Shown here piece after piece: positions 43,595 to 51,217 of a stretch of 64,000 nt of DNA (positions are counted from its first letter, which is position 1; each line of letters begins with the position of its first letter). The notes under the pieces were generated by a model, which searched no databases, was not told the DNA's origin, and saw only the letters and a list, made by a program, of their open reading frames with translations. The position numbers and the translations under genes were made by a program. Source of the DNA: Halomarinibacterium sp041392125 (GTDB lineage: Bacteria > Bacteroidota > Bacteroidia > Flavobacteriales > Flavobacteriaceae); the NCBI GenBank assembly GCA_041392125.1, contig JAWKMR010000006.1, positions 183,995-247,994 of the forward strand, read 5' to 3'.

Positions 43595-44881
43595 ATGAGC
43601 ATAATTATTGAAATTCACGCAAGGCAAATTTTCGACTCCAGAGGAAATCCTACTATTGAAGTAGATGTCATTACCGAAAACGGGTTTGTAGGTCGTGCAG
43701 CGGTTCCTTCGGGAGCATCTACAGGAGAGCATGAGGCGGTAGAATTACGTGATGGAGGAAAAAATTATATGGGAAAAGGAGTACTGAAGGCGATAGAAAA
43801 CGTGAATGGAAAAATTGCAGGAACGCTTTTAGGGATTTCGGTATTTGAACAAGAAACTATCGACCAAATCATGATTGAGTTGGATGGTACCAAAAATAAA
43901 TCAAAATTAGGGGCAAATGCCATTTTAGGCGTTTCCCTTGCTGCTGCAAAAGCTGCTGCCAATGAATTGGGCATGCCCTTATATCGATATGTAGGAGGGG
44001 TAAGTGCCAAAACGCTTCCTGTTCCTATGATGAATATTATTAACGGAGGCTCCCATAGCGATGCACCTATTGCCTTTCAAGAATTTATGGTGATGCCTGT
44101 TAAAGCCAAAACTTTTACGCATGCCATGCAAATGGGGTCTGAAATATTTCACAATTTAAAAAAAGTGCTTCATGACAGAGGGTTGAGTACAGCCGTTGGA
44201 GATGAAGGAGGATTTGCCCCTACTTTGGGTGGAACCGAAGATGCCCTGGAAACCATTGCACTGGCAACTAAAAATGCAGGGTATAAATTGGGAGAAGAAG
44301 TCATGATTGCTTTGGATTGCGCCTCTGCAGAGTTTTATGTAAACGGAAAATACGATTACACCAAATTTGAAGGAGATAAAGGAAAAGTTCGAACCTCCAA
44401 AGAGCAAGCTGATTATTTGGCGGAGTTGTGTTCCAAATACCCCATTATTTCTATTGAAGATGGGATGGACGAAAATGATTGGGAAGGCTGGAAATATTTA
44501 ACCGAAAAGATTGGAAACAAAGTACAATTGGTTGGAGATGATTTGTTTGTAACCAATGTTGAAAGATTATCCAGAGGTATTAAAGAAGGCATAGCCAATT
44601 CAATTCTCATTAAAGTAAACCAAATAGGAACCTTGAGTGAAACTATTGCTGCCGTTAATATGGCACAAAATGCCGGTTATACCTGTGTTATGTCGCACCG
44701 CAGTGGTGAAACCGAAGATAATACTATTGCCGATTTGGCAGTGGGGTTGAATACAGGACAAATTAAAACGGGTTCTGCTTCCCGAAGCGACCGAATGGCA
44801 AAATATAACCAATTATTGCGCATAGAAGAAGAATTGTGTGACGTAGCATATTATCCTCAAAACAAAGCTTTTAAAGTGTAA
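43595..44881 (+). CDS. eno: Enolase
   Basis: Glycolytic enzyme converting 2-phosphoglycerate to phosphoenolpyruvate. 428 residues with the metal/substrate motifs GAILGVSLAAAKAAA, GDEGGFAP, the Asp/Glu ligands in ALDCASAEFY and ISIEDGMDENDW, and the signature LIKVNQIGTLSETI with the catalytic Lys. It is followed by a strong terminator. A 126-base gap with a weak TATCTTCA box precedes it. Confidence 0.98.
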   Translation: MSIIIEIHARQIFDSRGNPTIEVDVITENGFVGRAAVPSGASTGEHEAVELRDGGKNYMGKGVLKAIENVNGKIAGTLLGISVFEQETIDQIMIELDGTKNKSKLGANAILGVSLAAAKAAANELGMPLYRYVGGVSAKTLPVPMMNIINGGSHSDAPIAFQEFMVMPVKAKTFTHAMQMGSEIFHNLKKVLHDRGLSTAVGDEGGFAPTLGGTEDALETIALATKNAGYKLGEEVMIALDCASAEFYVNGKYDYTKFEGDKGKVRTSKEQADYLAELCSKYPIISIEDGMDENDWEGWKYLTEKIGNKVQLVGDDLFVTNVERLSRGIKEGIANSILIKVNQIGTLSETIAAVNMAQNAGYTCVMSHRSGETEDNTIADLAVGLNTGQIKTGSASRSDRMAKYNQLLRIEEELCDVAYYPQNKAFKV

Positions 44882-44906
44882 TAAATAACAATTTTATTTT
44901 TGTATT

Positions 44907-44940
44907 GAAACCTGCTATTTTGCAGGTTTCTTAGTTTTTA
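44907..44940 (+). terminator. Terminator of eno
   Basis: Nine-bp perfect stem GAAACCTGC (44907-44915) with GCAGGTTTC (44922-44930), 6-base loop, then TTAGTTTTTA. Confidence 0.9.
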
Positions 44941-45060
44941 GGAACGAAATAAATTATTAAGGTTTTTTTAACCCTATTTGATTTCATAAATGTTAAAAAA
45001 ATCGGGCAATATTTCGTAAATTAGCAATTCTATATAACCTTAAAAATTCAAATATAATAT

Positions 45061-46347
45061 ATGTCAAGGATTGCAACGCTTGAAATTGATGGAAAGAAGT
45101 ATGAATTCCCCGTTTTTGTTGGTACTGAAGATGAAGTCGCTATCGATATAAACTCCTTTCGTAGTGATACCGGAGGGGTTATTACATACGACCCGGGCTA
45201 TAAAAATACAGGCTCTTGCGAAAGTGCAATTACCTTCTTAGATGGTGAAAAAGGAATCCTTAGATATAGAGGCTATGCTATTGAAGAATTAGCAGAAAAG
45301 GCCGATTTTCTGGAAGTTGCATACTTGCTTATTTTTGGAGAATTACCTTCCAGAGAACAACTCCAAAAATTCCACAAGGATATTAAAGAACAATCTATTG
45401 TGGCAGAGGATATGAAGAAAATTCTAGATGGATTTCCTTCTTCTGCCCATCCTATGGGTGTACTTTCGGCTCTTACCAATGCTCTTATTGCATTTAATCC
45501 TTCTTCGGTAAACGTGAACAGTGAAGAAGATATGTATAAAGCCATTGTAAAAATTATGGCAAAATTTCCTGTATTAACTGCTTGGGCTTACCGAAAAAGA
45601 GTAGGACTACCCTTAGACTATGGCGATGACTCTTTAGGGTATGTGGAGAATTTTTTGAAAATGATGTTCAAAAAACCTCACGGAGAGTATACTCAAAATA
45701 AAATTGTAGTGGATGCTTTGGATAAATTACTAATTCTGCACGCAGACCACGAACAAAACTGTTCTACATCGACCGTAAGAATTGTAGGATCTTCCCATGC
45801 AGGATTATTTGCTTCATTGTCTGCGGGTATCAATGCCCTTTGGGGACCGCTTCATGGGGGAGCCAATCAAGCAGTTATTGAAATGCTGGAAGCCATTAAA
45901 GCCGATGGCGGCGATACCAAAAAATACATGGCTAAAGCTAAGGATAAAGAAGATCCTTTCCGTTTAATGGGCTTTGGACATAGAGTGTATAAAAATTTCG
46001 ACCCAAGGGCAAAAATCATTAAAAAAGCAGCCGATGGCGTTTTAGATGCCTTAGGAATTGATGATCCGGTTTTAGATATTGCAAAGGGCTTAGAAAAAGA
46101 AGCGTTGGAAGACAGCTATTTTGTGGATCGAAAATTATACCCCAACGTAGATTTCTATTCAGGAATCATTTATCGTGCTATGGGGATACCTGTGGAGATG
46201 TTCACCCCTATGTTTGCACTGGGGCGTTTACCCGGATGGATTGCCCAATGGAGAGAAATGCGTCTTCGCAAAGAACCTATTGGCCGCCCAAGACAAGTGT
46301 ATATTGGCGAACCATTAAGAGCTTTTAAGGATATTGATTATCGATAG
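45061..46347 (+). CDS. gltA: Citrate synthase
   Basis: First enzyme of the TCA cycle, joining acetyl-CoA and oxaloacetate. 428 residues, the long Gram-negative type. Catalytic residues lie in LHADHEQNCSTSTVR, GPLHGGANQAVIEML, GFGHRVYKNFDPRA and the Asp-containing LYPNVDFYSGIIYRAMGI. The sequence begins SRIATLEIDGKKYEFPV. It stands alone between the eno terminator and its own terminator. Confidence 0.98.
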   Translation: MSRIATLEIDGKKYEFPVFVGTEDEVAIDINSFRSDTGGVITYDPGYKNTGSCESAITFLDGEKGILRYRGYAIEELAEKADFLEVAYLLIFGELPSREQLQKFHKDIKEQSIVAEDMKKILDGFPSSAHPMGVLSALTNALIAFNPSSVNVNSEEDMYKAIVKIMAKFPVLTAWAYRKRVGLPLDYGDDSLGYVENFLKMMFKKPHGEYTQNKIVVDALDKLLILHADHEQNCSTSTVRIVGSSHAGLFASLSAGINALWGPLHGGANQAVIEMLEAIKADGGDTKKYMAKAKDKEDPFRLMGFGHRVYKNFDPRAKIIKKAADGVLDALGIDDPVLDIAKGLEKEALEDSYFVDRKLYPNVDFYSGIIYRAMGIPVEMFTPMFALGRLPGWIAQWREMRLRKEPIGRPRQVYIGEPLRAFKDIDYR

Positions 46348-46367
46348 TGCATCTTATAAAAGATAGT

Positions 46368-46394
46368 AAGCATCCGTTTTTTCGGATGCTTTTT
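46368..46394 (+). terminator. Terminator of gltA
   Basis: Nine-bp stem AAGCATCCG (46368-46376) with CGGATGCTT (46383-46391), 6-base T loop, then a short T-run. It ends 14 bases before the next ATG. Confidence 0.88.
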
Positions 46395-46408
46395 CATATA
46401 AATGAATT

Positions 46409-47323
46409 ATGATTAAATTACATGTCAACGATGAAATATCTAGACTAAGAGCGGTCGTTTTAGGAACGGCTAGAAGTAACGGTCCCACACCCAAACTTCA
46501 GGATGCTTACGACCCCAAATCGGCAGAACACATAAAAGCCGGAACGTACCCAACGGAAGAGGATATGGTTAAGGAAATGGAAGCTGTAGCCCAAGTATTC
46601 AAGAAATATGGAGTTACAGTTTATCGTCCGGATGTAATACGAGATTACAATCAAATTTTTGCACGAGATATTGCCTTCGTTATTGAAGACAAATTTATTT
46701 ATGGTAATATTTTAGAAGATCGTTCCAAAGAAATTGATGCACTCGATTATGTAACCGATCAAATTGATGATTCAAAAATTATAGAATTTCCTGAAGACGC
46801 CCACATAGAAGGGGGCGATGTGATGCCCTGGGGCGATTATATTTTTGTAGGAACTTTCAAAGACAAAGACTACCGAAAATATATTACGGCGCGTACTAAT
46901 ATAGAGGCGGTAAATCATTTGCAAGATTTATTTCCGCATAAAAAAGTAGTTTCTTTTTCCTTAAAAAAATCAAATTTCGATCCTCGGGAAAATGCGCTGC
47001 ACTTGGATTGTTGTTTTCAACCATTGGGAAAAGGAAAGGCAATTATTCATAAAGAAGGGTTCTTAATAGAGGAAGAATATCATTGGTTGGTTAATTTTTT
47101 CGGAAAAGAAAACTGTTTTCATATATCAAAACAAGAGATGTATGATATGAATAGTAACATTTTTTCTATTTCTCCCGAAGTAGTCATTTCAGAAAAAAAC
47201 TTTACCCGTTTAAACACATGGTTGCGAAAAGAAGGCTTTACGGTGGAAGAAGTTCCTTATGCCGAAATTGCTAAACAAGAAGGATTGTTGCGTTGCTCTA
47301 CTTTACCTTTAATTCGGGATTAA
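46409..47323 (+). CDS. Amidinotransferase/arginine-deiminase-fold hydrolase
   Basis: 304 residues of the guanidine-modifying (GME) fold. Catalytic elements are in order: HIEGGDV (acidic residues), ENALHLDCCFQPL (the His) and the C-terminal nucleophile Cys in LLRCSTLPLIRD. Members include dimethylarginine dimethylaminohydrolase, arginine deiminase and glycine amidinotransferase; I cannot choose among them. It probably acts on arginine-type metabolites together with ctlX at 51218. It converges with the DUF3570 gene, sharing 4 bases. Confidence 0.85.
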   Translation: MIKLHVNDEISRLRAVVLGTARSNGPTPKLQDAYDPKSAEHIKAGTYPTEEDMVKEMEAVAQVFKKYGVTVYRPDVIRDYNQIFARDIAFVIEDKFIYGNILEDRSKEIDALDYVTDQIDDSKIIEFPEDAHIEGGDVMPWGDYIFVGTFKDKDYRKYITARTNIEAVNHLQDLFPHKKVVSFSLKKSNFDPRENALHLDCCFQPLGKGKAIIHKEGFLIEEEYHWLVNFFGKENCFHISKQEMYDMNSNIFSISPEVVISEKNFTRLNTWLRKEGFTVEEVPYAEIAKQEGLLRCSTLPLIRD

Positions 47324-48789
47324 TCTAAAACAAACTTAAATCCTGCCGATATGATACTTGCTTTAAGTCGGGTACTTCTATTGTATTGGCTAAAACGAAG
47401 ATCGATACTCTTCAAACCCAGTGAAAAAATGTGGAATTTGGTAAAAATATCGGTGTACACCAATCCAAATCCAAACTGATTGGCGTCGAAAGCCGACAAA
47501 TCATAATCAGAGGTATAATAGGTGCTGGTAGAAAGATGTTCTTCGTAAGGAGCAAAGTAATCAATCGCTGCTTGTGAATAATAACGATAGGTGGGGTATA
47601 GTGTAAAGCGATCACTTACTTTAATAGGTATTTCAATGGAAGCCGTATGTGAAGTCATGCCCCAATTATCAAAATAGTAGCGGTAGTAGGTTCGTAATGT
47701 TACTTTTTCATTAAGATAGTAATTAAAACGAAGTCCGATGGGGGTTTTAAATCGTGTATTAGGGAGTCGTTCAATGTCATCTGCCAATTGAAAGACATCT
47801 GTATTTTCTTTGGAAGTATAAATAGGAACACTGGATGAATTTCCAATATAATAATTAGGTCGGTCTTTAAAATACACCCGTTGCATAGGATTTGCTAACC
47901 AACCCTGTTGCTGTACTATATCCATAAAAAGGGAGATTTGGGCATTTTTACTAAGTATTTGTGAAAAACCCAGTGATAAAGAATAGGAATTCCGTGCTTT
48001 GTCCTGAATGAGACTAAAACCCTCCACAGGATGCCAAACCGTATTGGAGGGGCCATTTTTGTCAATTACTGCTCCATTTTGATTGAGAATGGGGACATCC
48101 TGAAAGAATCCTTGATTTAAATTTCCATTCACTTCGTCATACGACTTGAGTTCTGTGGGATATTCGGGGCTCCAGGTATCCAAATAAACTTGCCCTTTTA
48201 CAGTTAGTTCTGTATTTTTTTCGTTAAAAAGCCGTGCATAACCTACTCCAAATCCAATAGAGGAATAGTCATATTCAGATGAAATTCCTGCGTGTATATT
48301 CCAAATGGTATTTCTATTGTTTGAACTATGACTATAATCTGCATTAATACTACTCCATACATCCGATCGGGAAGCCCCTGTAGATGCCACCCAAGGACTT
48401 CCTGTAGCACTACTGGCTTGTCTTCCCGTAATAATCCCATGATCATGGTCATCATCATCCCCACTTGAGGAAGCTCCGGAGCTACTACCGTCAAAAGGAT
48501 TTAAATTACTGGAGGAAGCTGAAGTATAGGCAGAAATTCCTGCATCAATAGTTAAGACATCATCAGCATTAAGCGGCATAGCTACGATTATGGTTGGAGT
48601 AAAATCTGTTAACTTTTCGGTTCCTATTCCTCCGGTTACCGCGGCATTGTCTCCATCCTGGGTATAATAACTGGTCAAGAAATCAACTTCGGCACTTTCC
48701 AACACCCGCTTTTTATACGTAGCTGTAGAATCCTGCGAAAAGGCAATTCCGCAGAAAAGAAAGAATATGTAAAAAAGGCATTTCTTCAT
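47320..48789 (-). CDS. DUF3570 outer-membrane beta-barrel protein
   Basis: 489-residue exported protein, signal peptide ending near 18 (GIAFSQ). The DUF3570 start (VDFLTSYYTQDGDNAAVTGGIGTEKLTDFTPTI) is clear. The rest is alternating barrel strands ending in Asp (SAGFKFVLD). Between strands lies a low-complexity loop: DGSSSGASSSG (100-110), then DDDDHDHG (111-118) and STGAS (136-140). The (S/T)GA(S/T) cores resemble the FMN-attachment motif used by ApbE, encoded two genes upstream; that link is inferred. It is the last gene of the thioredoxin-ApbE-DUF4266-DUF3570 operon. Confidence 0.85.
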   Translation of the reverse strand: MKKCLFYIFFLFCGIAFSQDSTATYKKRVLESAEVDFLTSYYTQDGDNAAVTGGIGTEKLTDFTPTIIVAMPLNADDVLTIDAGISAYTSASSSNLNPFDGSSSGASSSGDDDDHDHGIITGRQASSATGSPWVASTGASRSDVWSSINADYSHSSNNRNTIWNIHAGISSEYDYSSIGFGVGYARLFNEKNTELTVKGQVYLDTWSPEYPTELKSYDEVNGNLNQGFFQDVPILNQNGAVIDKNGPSNTVWHPVEGFSLIQDKARNSYSLSLGFSQILSKNAQISLFMDIVQQQGWLANPMQRVYFKDRPNYYIGNSSSVPIYTSKENTDVFQLADDIERLPNTRFKTPIGLRFNYYLNEKVTLRTYYRYYFDNWGMTSHTASIEIPIKVSDRFTLYPTYRYYSQAAIDYFAPYEEHLSTSTYYTSDYDLSAFDANQFGFGLVYTDIFTKFHIFSLGLKSIDLRFSQYNRSTRLKASIISAGFKFVLD

Positions 48790-48795
48790 ACTTTT

Positions 48796-49005
48796 TTAGT
48801 TACAACCGCAACCACCCCCTGTTTTCCCGCCATTGGCTCCCGAAGCTCCTTCGCGATACACTTGGAAATTGGTTTCAAAACGTTCTATGGCTCTGGCAGA
48901 AAGTTTCATATCGGGGTCATTGATGTTTACTTTCTCGTATTCTTTCACTACCAAGCAGGATTGCAGTGATAGAATAGCAAAAACTCCAAAACAATATTTT
49001 ATCAT
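48796..49005 (-). CDS. DUF4266 small lipoprotein with C-terminal CGCN
   Basis: A 69-residue lipoprotein. I start at the ATG 49005-49003, which gives a proper signal peptide and lipobox (LSLQSC, Cys17). The frame is open 20 codons upstream, but that overlaps apbE and gives no signal. The mature part has INDPDMKLSARAIERFETNFQVYREGASGANGGK and a Gly-rich tail ending GGGCGCN, with Cys66 and Cys68. This Gly-rich CGCN tail is the family hallmark and suggests metal binding or thiol redox. It starts 1 base past the apbE stop and ends 6 before the DUF3570 gene. Confidence 0.85.
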   Translation of the reverse strand: MIKYCFGVFAILSLQSCLVVKEYEKVNINDPDMKLSARAIERFETNFQVYREGASGANGGKTGGGCGCN

Positions 49006-49006
49006 A

Positions 49007-49999
49007 TTATTCTTTTTCAAACTGAATATTTTTTGAGGTATGAATGGTATTATTACTATCCACAATAATACATTCCACTCCGTTTAATTGATTGATAAAA
49101 TCTAAGCCTGTTGCCACACCCATTACAAATACCGAAGTAGATAACGCATCTGCCAATTCAGCATTCTTTGTAAATACTGAAACACTTAAAATTCCCGAAC
49201 TGGGATACCCGGTTCTGGGATCGATAATATGCGTGTAACGTATTCCATTAAATTCTACATACTTTTCATAATTCCCGGAAGTCACTACGGCAGAATCCAC
49301 AATAGGCAACCATGAAAACACATGGTCTTTATTAAGGGGGTTAGTGATGGCCACCATCCAGTCTGAACCATTGTACTGGGTTCCCCATGTAGTTAAATCC
49401 CCCGAAGCATTGATAATACCGCCGAGAACTCCTCTTTTTATTAGTAATGCTTTGGCTTTATCAGCCGCATAGCCTTTTCCAATGGCGCCAAAACCAATTT
49501 TCATTCCGGGGAGTTTTAGAAAAGCAGTATGATTAGTTGCGTCAAGGATAATGTTTTCATAACCCACACGACTTACGGAAGCTTTGATTTCTTCCTCGGT
49601 AGGCATGGCACTCATAGTTCCATCAAACTTCCAGATTTTATCCATGGAGGCAAAGCTTATATCAAAGGCACCTTGGGTTAATTTGGAAATCTTTTTAGCC
49701 CTTTCAATTAGGTCGAAAAGTTCTTTATCAACGACTACCGGTTTTATTCCTGCGTTTGTATTTATTTGTGAAGTTTCTGAATTGGGATCCCATGAAGAGA
49801 TTAGTTTTTCAATCCGTGTAATTTCTGTTACAGCTAAATTTATATAATCATTTGCTTCCAAAGAATCTTTAGCTACTACCGTAATATCAAAACGACTTCC
49901 CATAAGTTTGAGGGTTCGTTTATAGTTTTGGTAGCCTTCGTTGGCAAAAGATGGCGCTGTAATTAATACTGCAAATGCAAATGAAATGATGACTTTCAA
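49007..49999 (-). CDS. apbE: FAD:protein FMN transferase (ApbE)
   Basis: ApbE cleaves FAD and attaches FMN covalently to Ser/Thr of envelope redox proteins. 330 residues. An N-terminal signal (KVIISFAFAVLITAPSFA) lacks a lipobox, so the enzyme is predicted to be soluble in the periplasm. Motifs: KLMGSRFDITV, GFGAIGKGYAADKAKALL, VTSGNYEKYVEFNGIRYTHIIDPRTGYPS and SVFVMG. No ATG fits; the start is TTG at 49999, 4 bases after the thioredoxin stop. No Nqr/Rnf genes are in view, so its target may be a neighbour. Confidence 0.92.
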   Translation of the reverse strand: MKVIISFAFAVLITAPSFANEGYQNYKRTLKLMGSRFDITVVAKDSLEANDYINLAVTEITRIEKLISSWDPNSETSQINTNAGIKPVVVDKELFDLIERAKKISKLTQGAFDISFASMDKIWKFDGTMSAMPTEEEIKASVSRVGYENIILDATNHTAFLKLPGMKIGFGAIGKGYAADKAKALLIKRGVLGGIINASGDLTTWGTQYNGSDWMVAITNPLNKDHVFSWLPIVDSAVVTSGNYEKYVEFNGIRYTHIIDPRTGYPSSGILSVSVFTKNAELADALSTSVFVMGVATGLDFINQLNGVECIIVDSNNTIHTSKNIQFEKE

Positions 50000-50003
50000 A
50001 CGG

Positions 50004-50441
50004 TTATTTCAAAAATGAATTAAGATGTTTCAGGTAATCGTCCGGGGTGGTTTTTAAATACCCAGTTTCTCCTAGTTTTTTTCCGTTTTTATCCAAAACT
50101 GCCACAAAAGGAAATATCCCTTGTTTATTGTACTGCTCTGCTAAAGCCTTGTTTTGAACCTCTAAATCACTTGGTAACGCATTTTTCTTTTTCCTCGGAA
50201 AATCGGCTTGTAGCATCACATAGTGATCTTTGGCAAATTTTTTGAATGCTTCCGAACTCCAAATCTCACGATCCAGTTTAATGCAAGGGGCGCACCAATC
50301 ACTTCCCTGGAATACGAGAATAATGGGTAGGTTCTTTTCTTGTGCTTTTGTTTTGGCTACTTCAAAATTAGTTTCCCAATTTTGTGAAAACCCCTGTAAA
50401 CATATAAGAAACAGGAGAAAACTTAAAAAAAGATTTTTCAT
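50004..50441 (-). CDS. Periplasmic thioredoxin-family protein
   Basis: 145 residues with a signal peptide (LFLICLQGFSQ) and a thioredoxin fold. The active site is WCAPC in FQGSDWCAPCIKLDREIW, and the cis-Pro is in GIFPFVAVLDKNGKKLGETGY. It resembles DsbD-gamma/DUF255-type oxidoreductases. It is first in the operon with apbE, DUF4266 and DUF3570, so it could keep the CGC thiols of the DUF4266 lipoprotein reduced (inference). Its promoter region holds the two-part element shared with the fecR locus. Confidence 0.9.
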   Translation of the reverse strand: MKNLFLSFLLFLICLQGFSQNWETNFEVAKTKAQEKNLPIILVFQGSDWCAPCIKLDREIWSSEAFKKFAKDHYVMLQADFPRKKKNALPSDLEVQNKALAEQYNKQGIFPFVAVLDKNGKKLGETGYLKTTPDDYLKHLNSFLK

Positions 50442-50457
50442 AAGATAAATTACAATA

Positions 50458-50488
50458 CTATAACAGCTATCAGAAATAAAACACTACC
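50458..50488 (-). promoter_or_regulatory. Two-part ECF-like promoter of the thioredoxin-apbE operon
   Basis: On the minus strand GGTAGTGTT (50488-50480), 13-base spacer, CTGTTATAG (50466-50458), ending 16 bases before the thioredoxin ATG. It matches the elements upstream of fecR and of the 62336 lipoprotein, with the same 13-base spacing. No housekeeping TAnnTTTG box is present in this leader. Confidence 0.65.
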
Positions 50489-50567
50489 TAGGTGTCCAAT
50501 TTTTTTTACTAAAACGATTATTTGTTTTTTTTAGTGTGAAATTGGCCAGAGTTCTACCTAACCGAAA

Positions 50568-51125
50568 TTAATTTTCAATAGTCTTAATCACCTTTGCCGG
50601 ATTGCCACCTACCAATACATCATCGGGAATATCTTTAGCCACAACAGCTCCTGCAGCAATGACCACCCGATTTCCAATGGTTACTCCCGGACAGATAATA
50701 GCACCACCTCCAATCCAAACATCATCGCCAATAGTAATAGGTTTGGCAAATTCTTTGCCCGAATTTCGTTCCTTGGCTTGCAGTGGGTGTGTAGCTGTAT
50801 AAATTTGAACATAGGGTGCCAGCATCACCCGATTGCCTATAGTAACTGGCATAACGTCTAAAATGCAACAATTGTAATTAAAAAACACATTGTAACCTAC
50901 ACTTATGTTGTAACCATAATCACAGTAAAAAGGAGGCTCTACCCAAAGATTTTTACCGGCATTGCCAAAAAGCTTGTACAATAATTGATTTCGTTTCGCT
51001 TTTTGGGTTTCGTTTAACGAATTGATTTCCTGAAAAAGCAATTTAGCTCGCTTTCTTTCAGCCATTAAGATCTTATCCAATGGGTTATACATTTCTCCTG
51101 CCAGCATTTTTTGTTTTTCGGTCAT
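50568..51125 (-). CDS. maa: Sugar O-acetyltransferase (maltose/galactoside acetyltransferase type)
   Basis: 185-residue cytoplasmic left-handed beta-helix enzyme that acetylates sugars with acetyl-CoA. The N-terminal MAT domain (TEKQKMLAGEMYNPLDKILMAERKRAK) precedes hexapeptide repeats and the family signature VWIGGGAIICPGVTIGNRVVIAAGAVVAKDIPDDVLVGGNPAKVIK. The catalytic His lies in IYTATHPLQAKER. It diverges from ctlX. It lies upstream of the thioredoxin operon, but a 126-base gap with a separate promoter sits between them. Confidence 0.92.
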   Translation of the reverse strand: MTEKQKMLAGEMYNPLDKILMAERKRAKLLFQEINSLNETQKAKRNQLLYKLFGNAGKNLWVEPPFYCDYGYNISVGYNVFFNYNCCILDVMPVTIGNRVMLAPYVQIYTATHPLQAKERNSGKEFAKPITIGDDVWIGGGAIICPGVTIGNRVVIAAGAVVAKDIPDDVLVGGNPAKVIKTIEN

Positions 51126-51189
51126 AATTTCAAATTAAATCGTCACTAAGTTACCGATAAGAAATCGTTATTTCAATGGGAAAAAGAAG

Positions 51190-51197
51190 TATTTTTA
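51190..51197 (+). promoter_or_regulatory. Possible -7 element of ctlX
   Basis: TATTTTTA, one base off consensus, 20 bases before the ctlX ATG. Confidence 0.35.
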
Positions 51198-51217
51198 TTG
51201 CCAGAAAATAGCATCTA

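Noticed and set aside
46409..47323. Calling this gene arginine deiminase or dimethylarginine hydrolase outright
   Set aside because: The catalytic residues are shared by several amidinotransferase-fold enzymes and the substrate cannot be read from sequence alone.
50490..50567. Long AT-rich inverted repeat (CCAATTT...AAATTGG) after the acetyltransferase gene as a terminator
   Set aside because: It pairs mainly A/T runs and lacks a T-run on the minus strand, so I did not call it.
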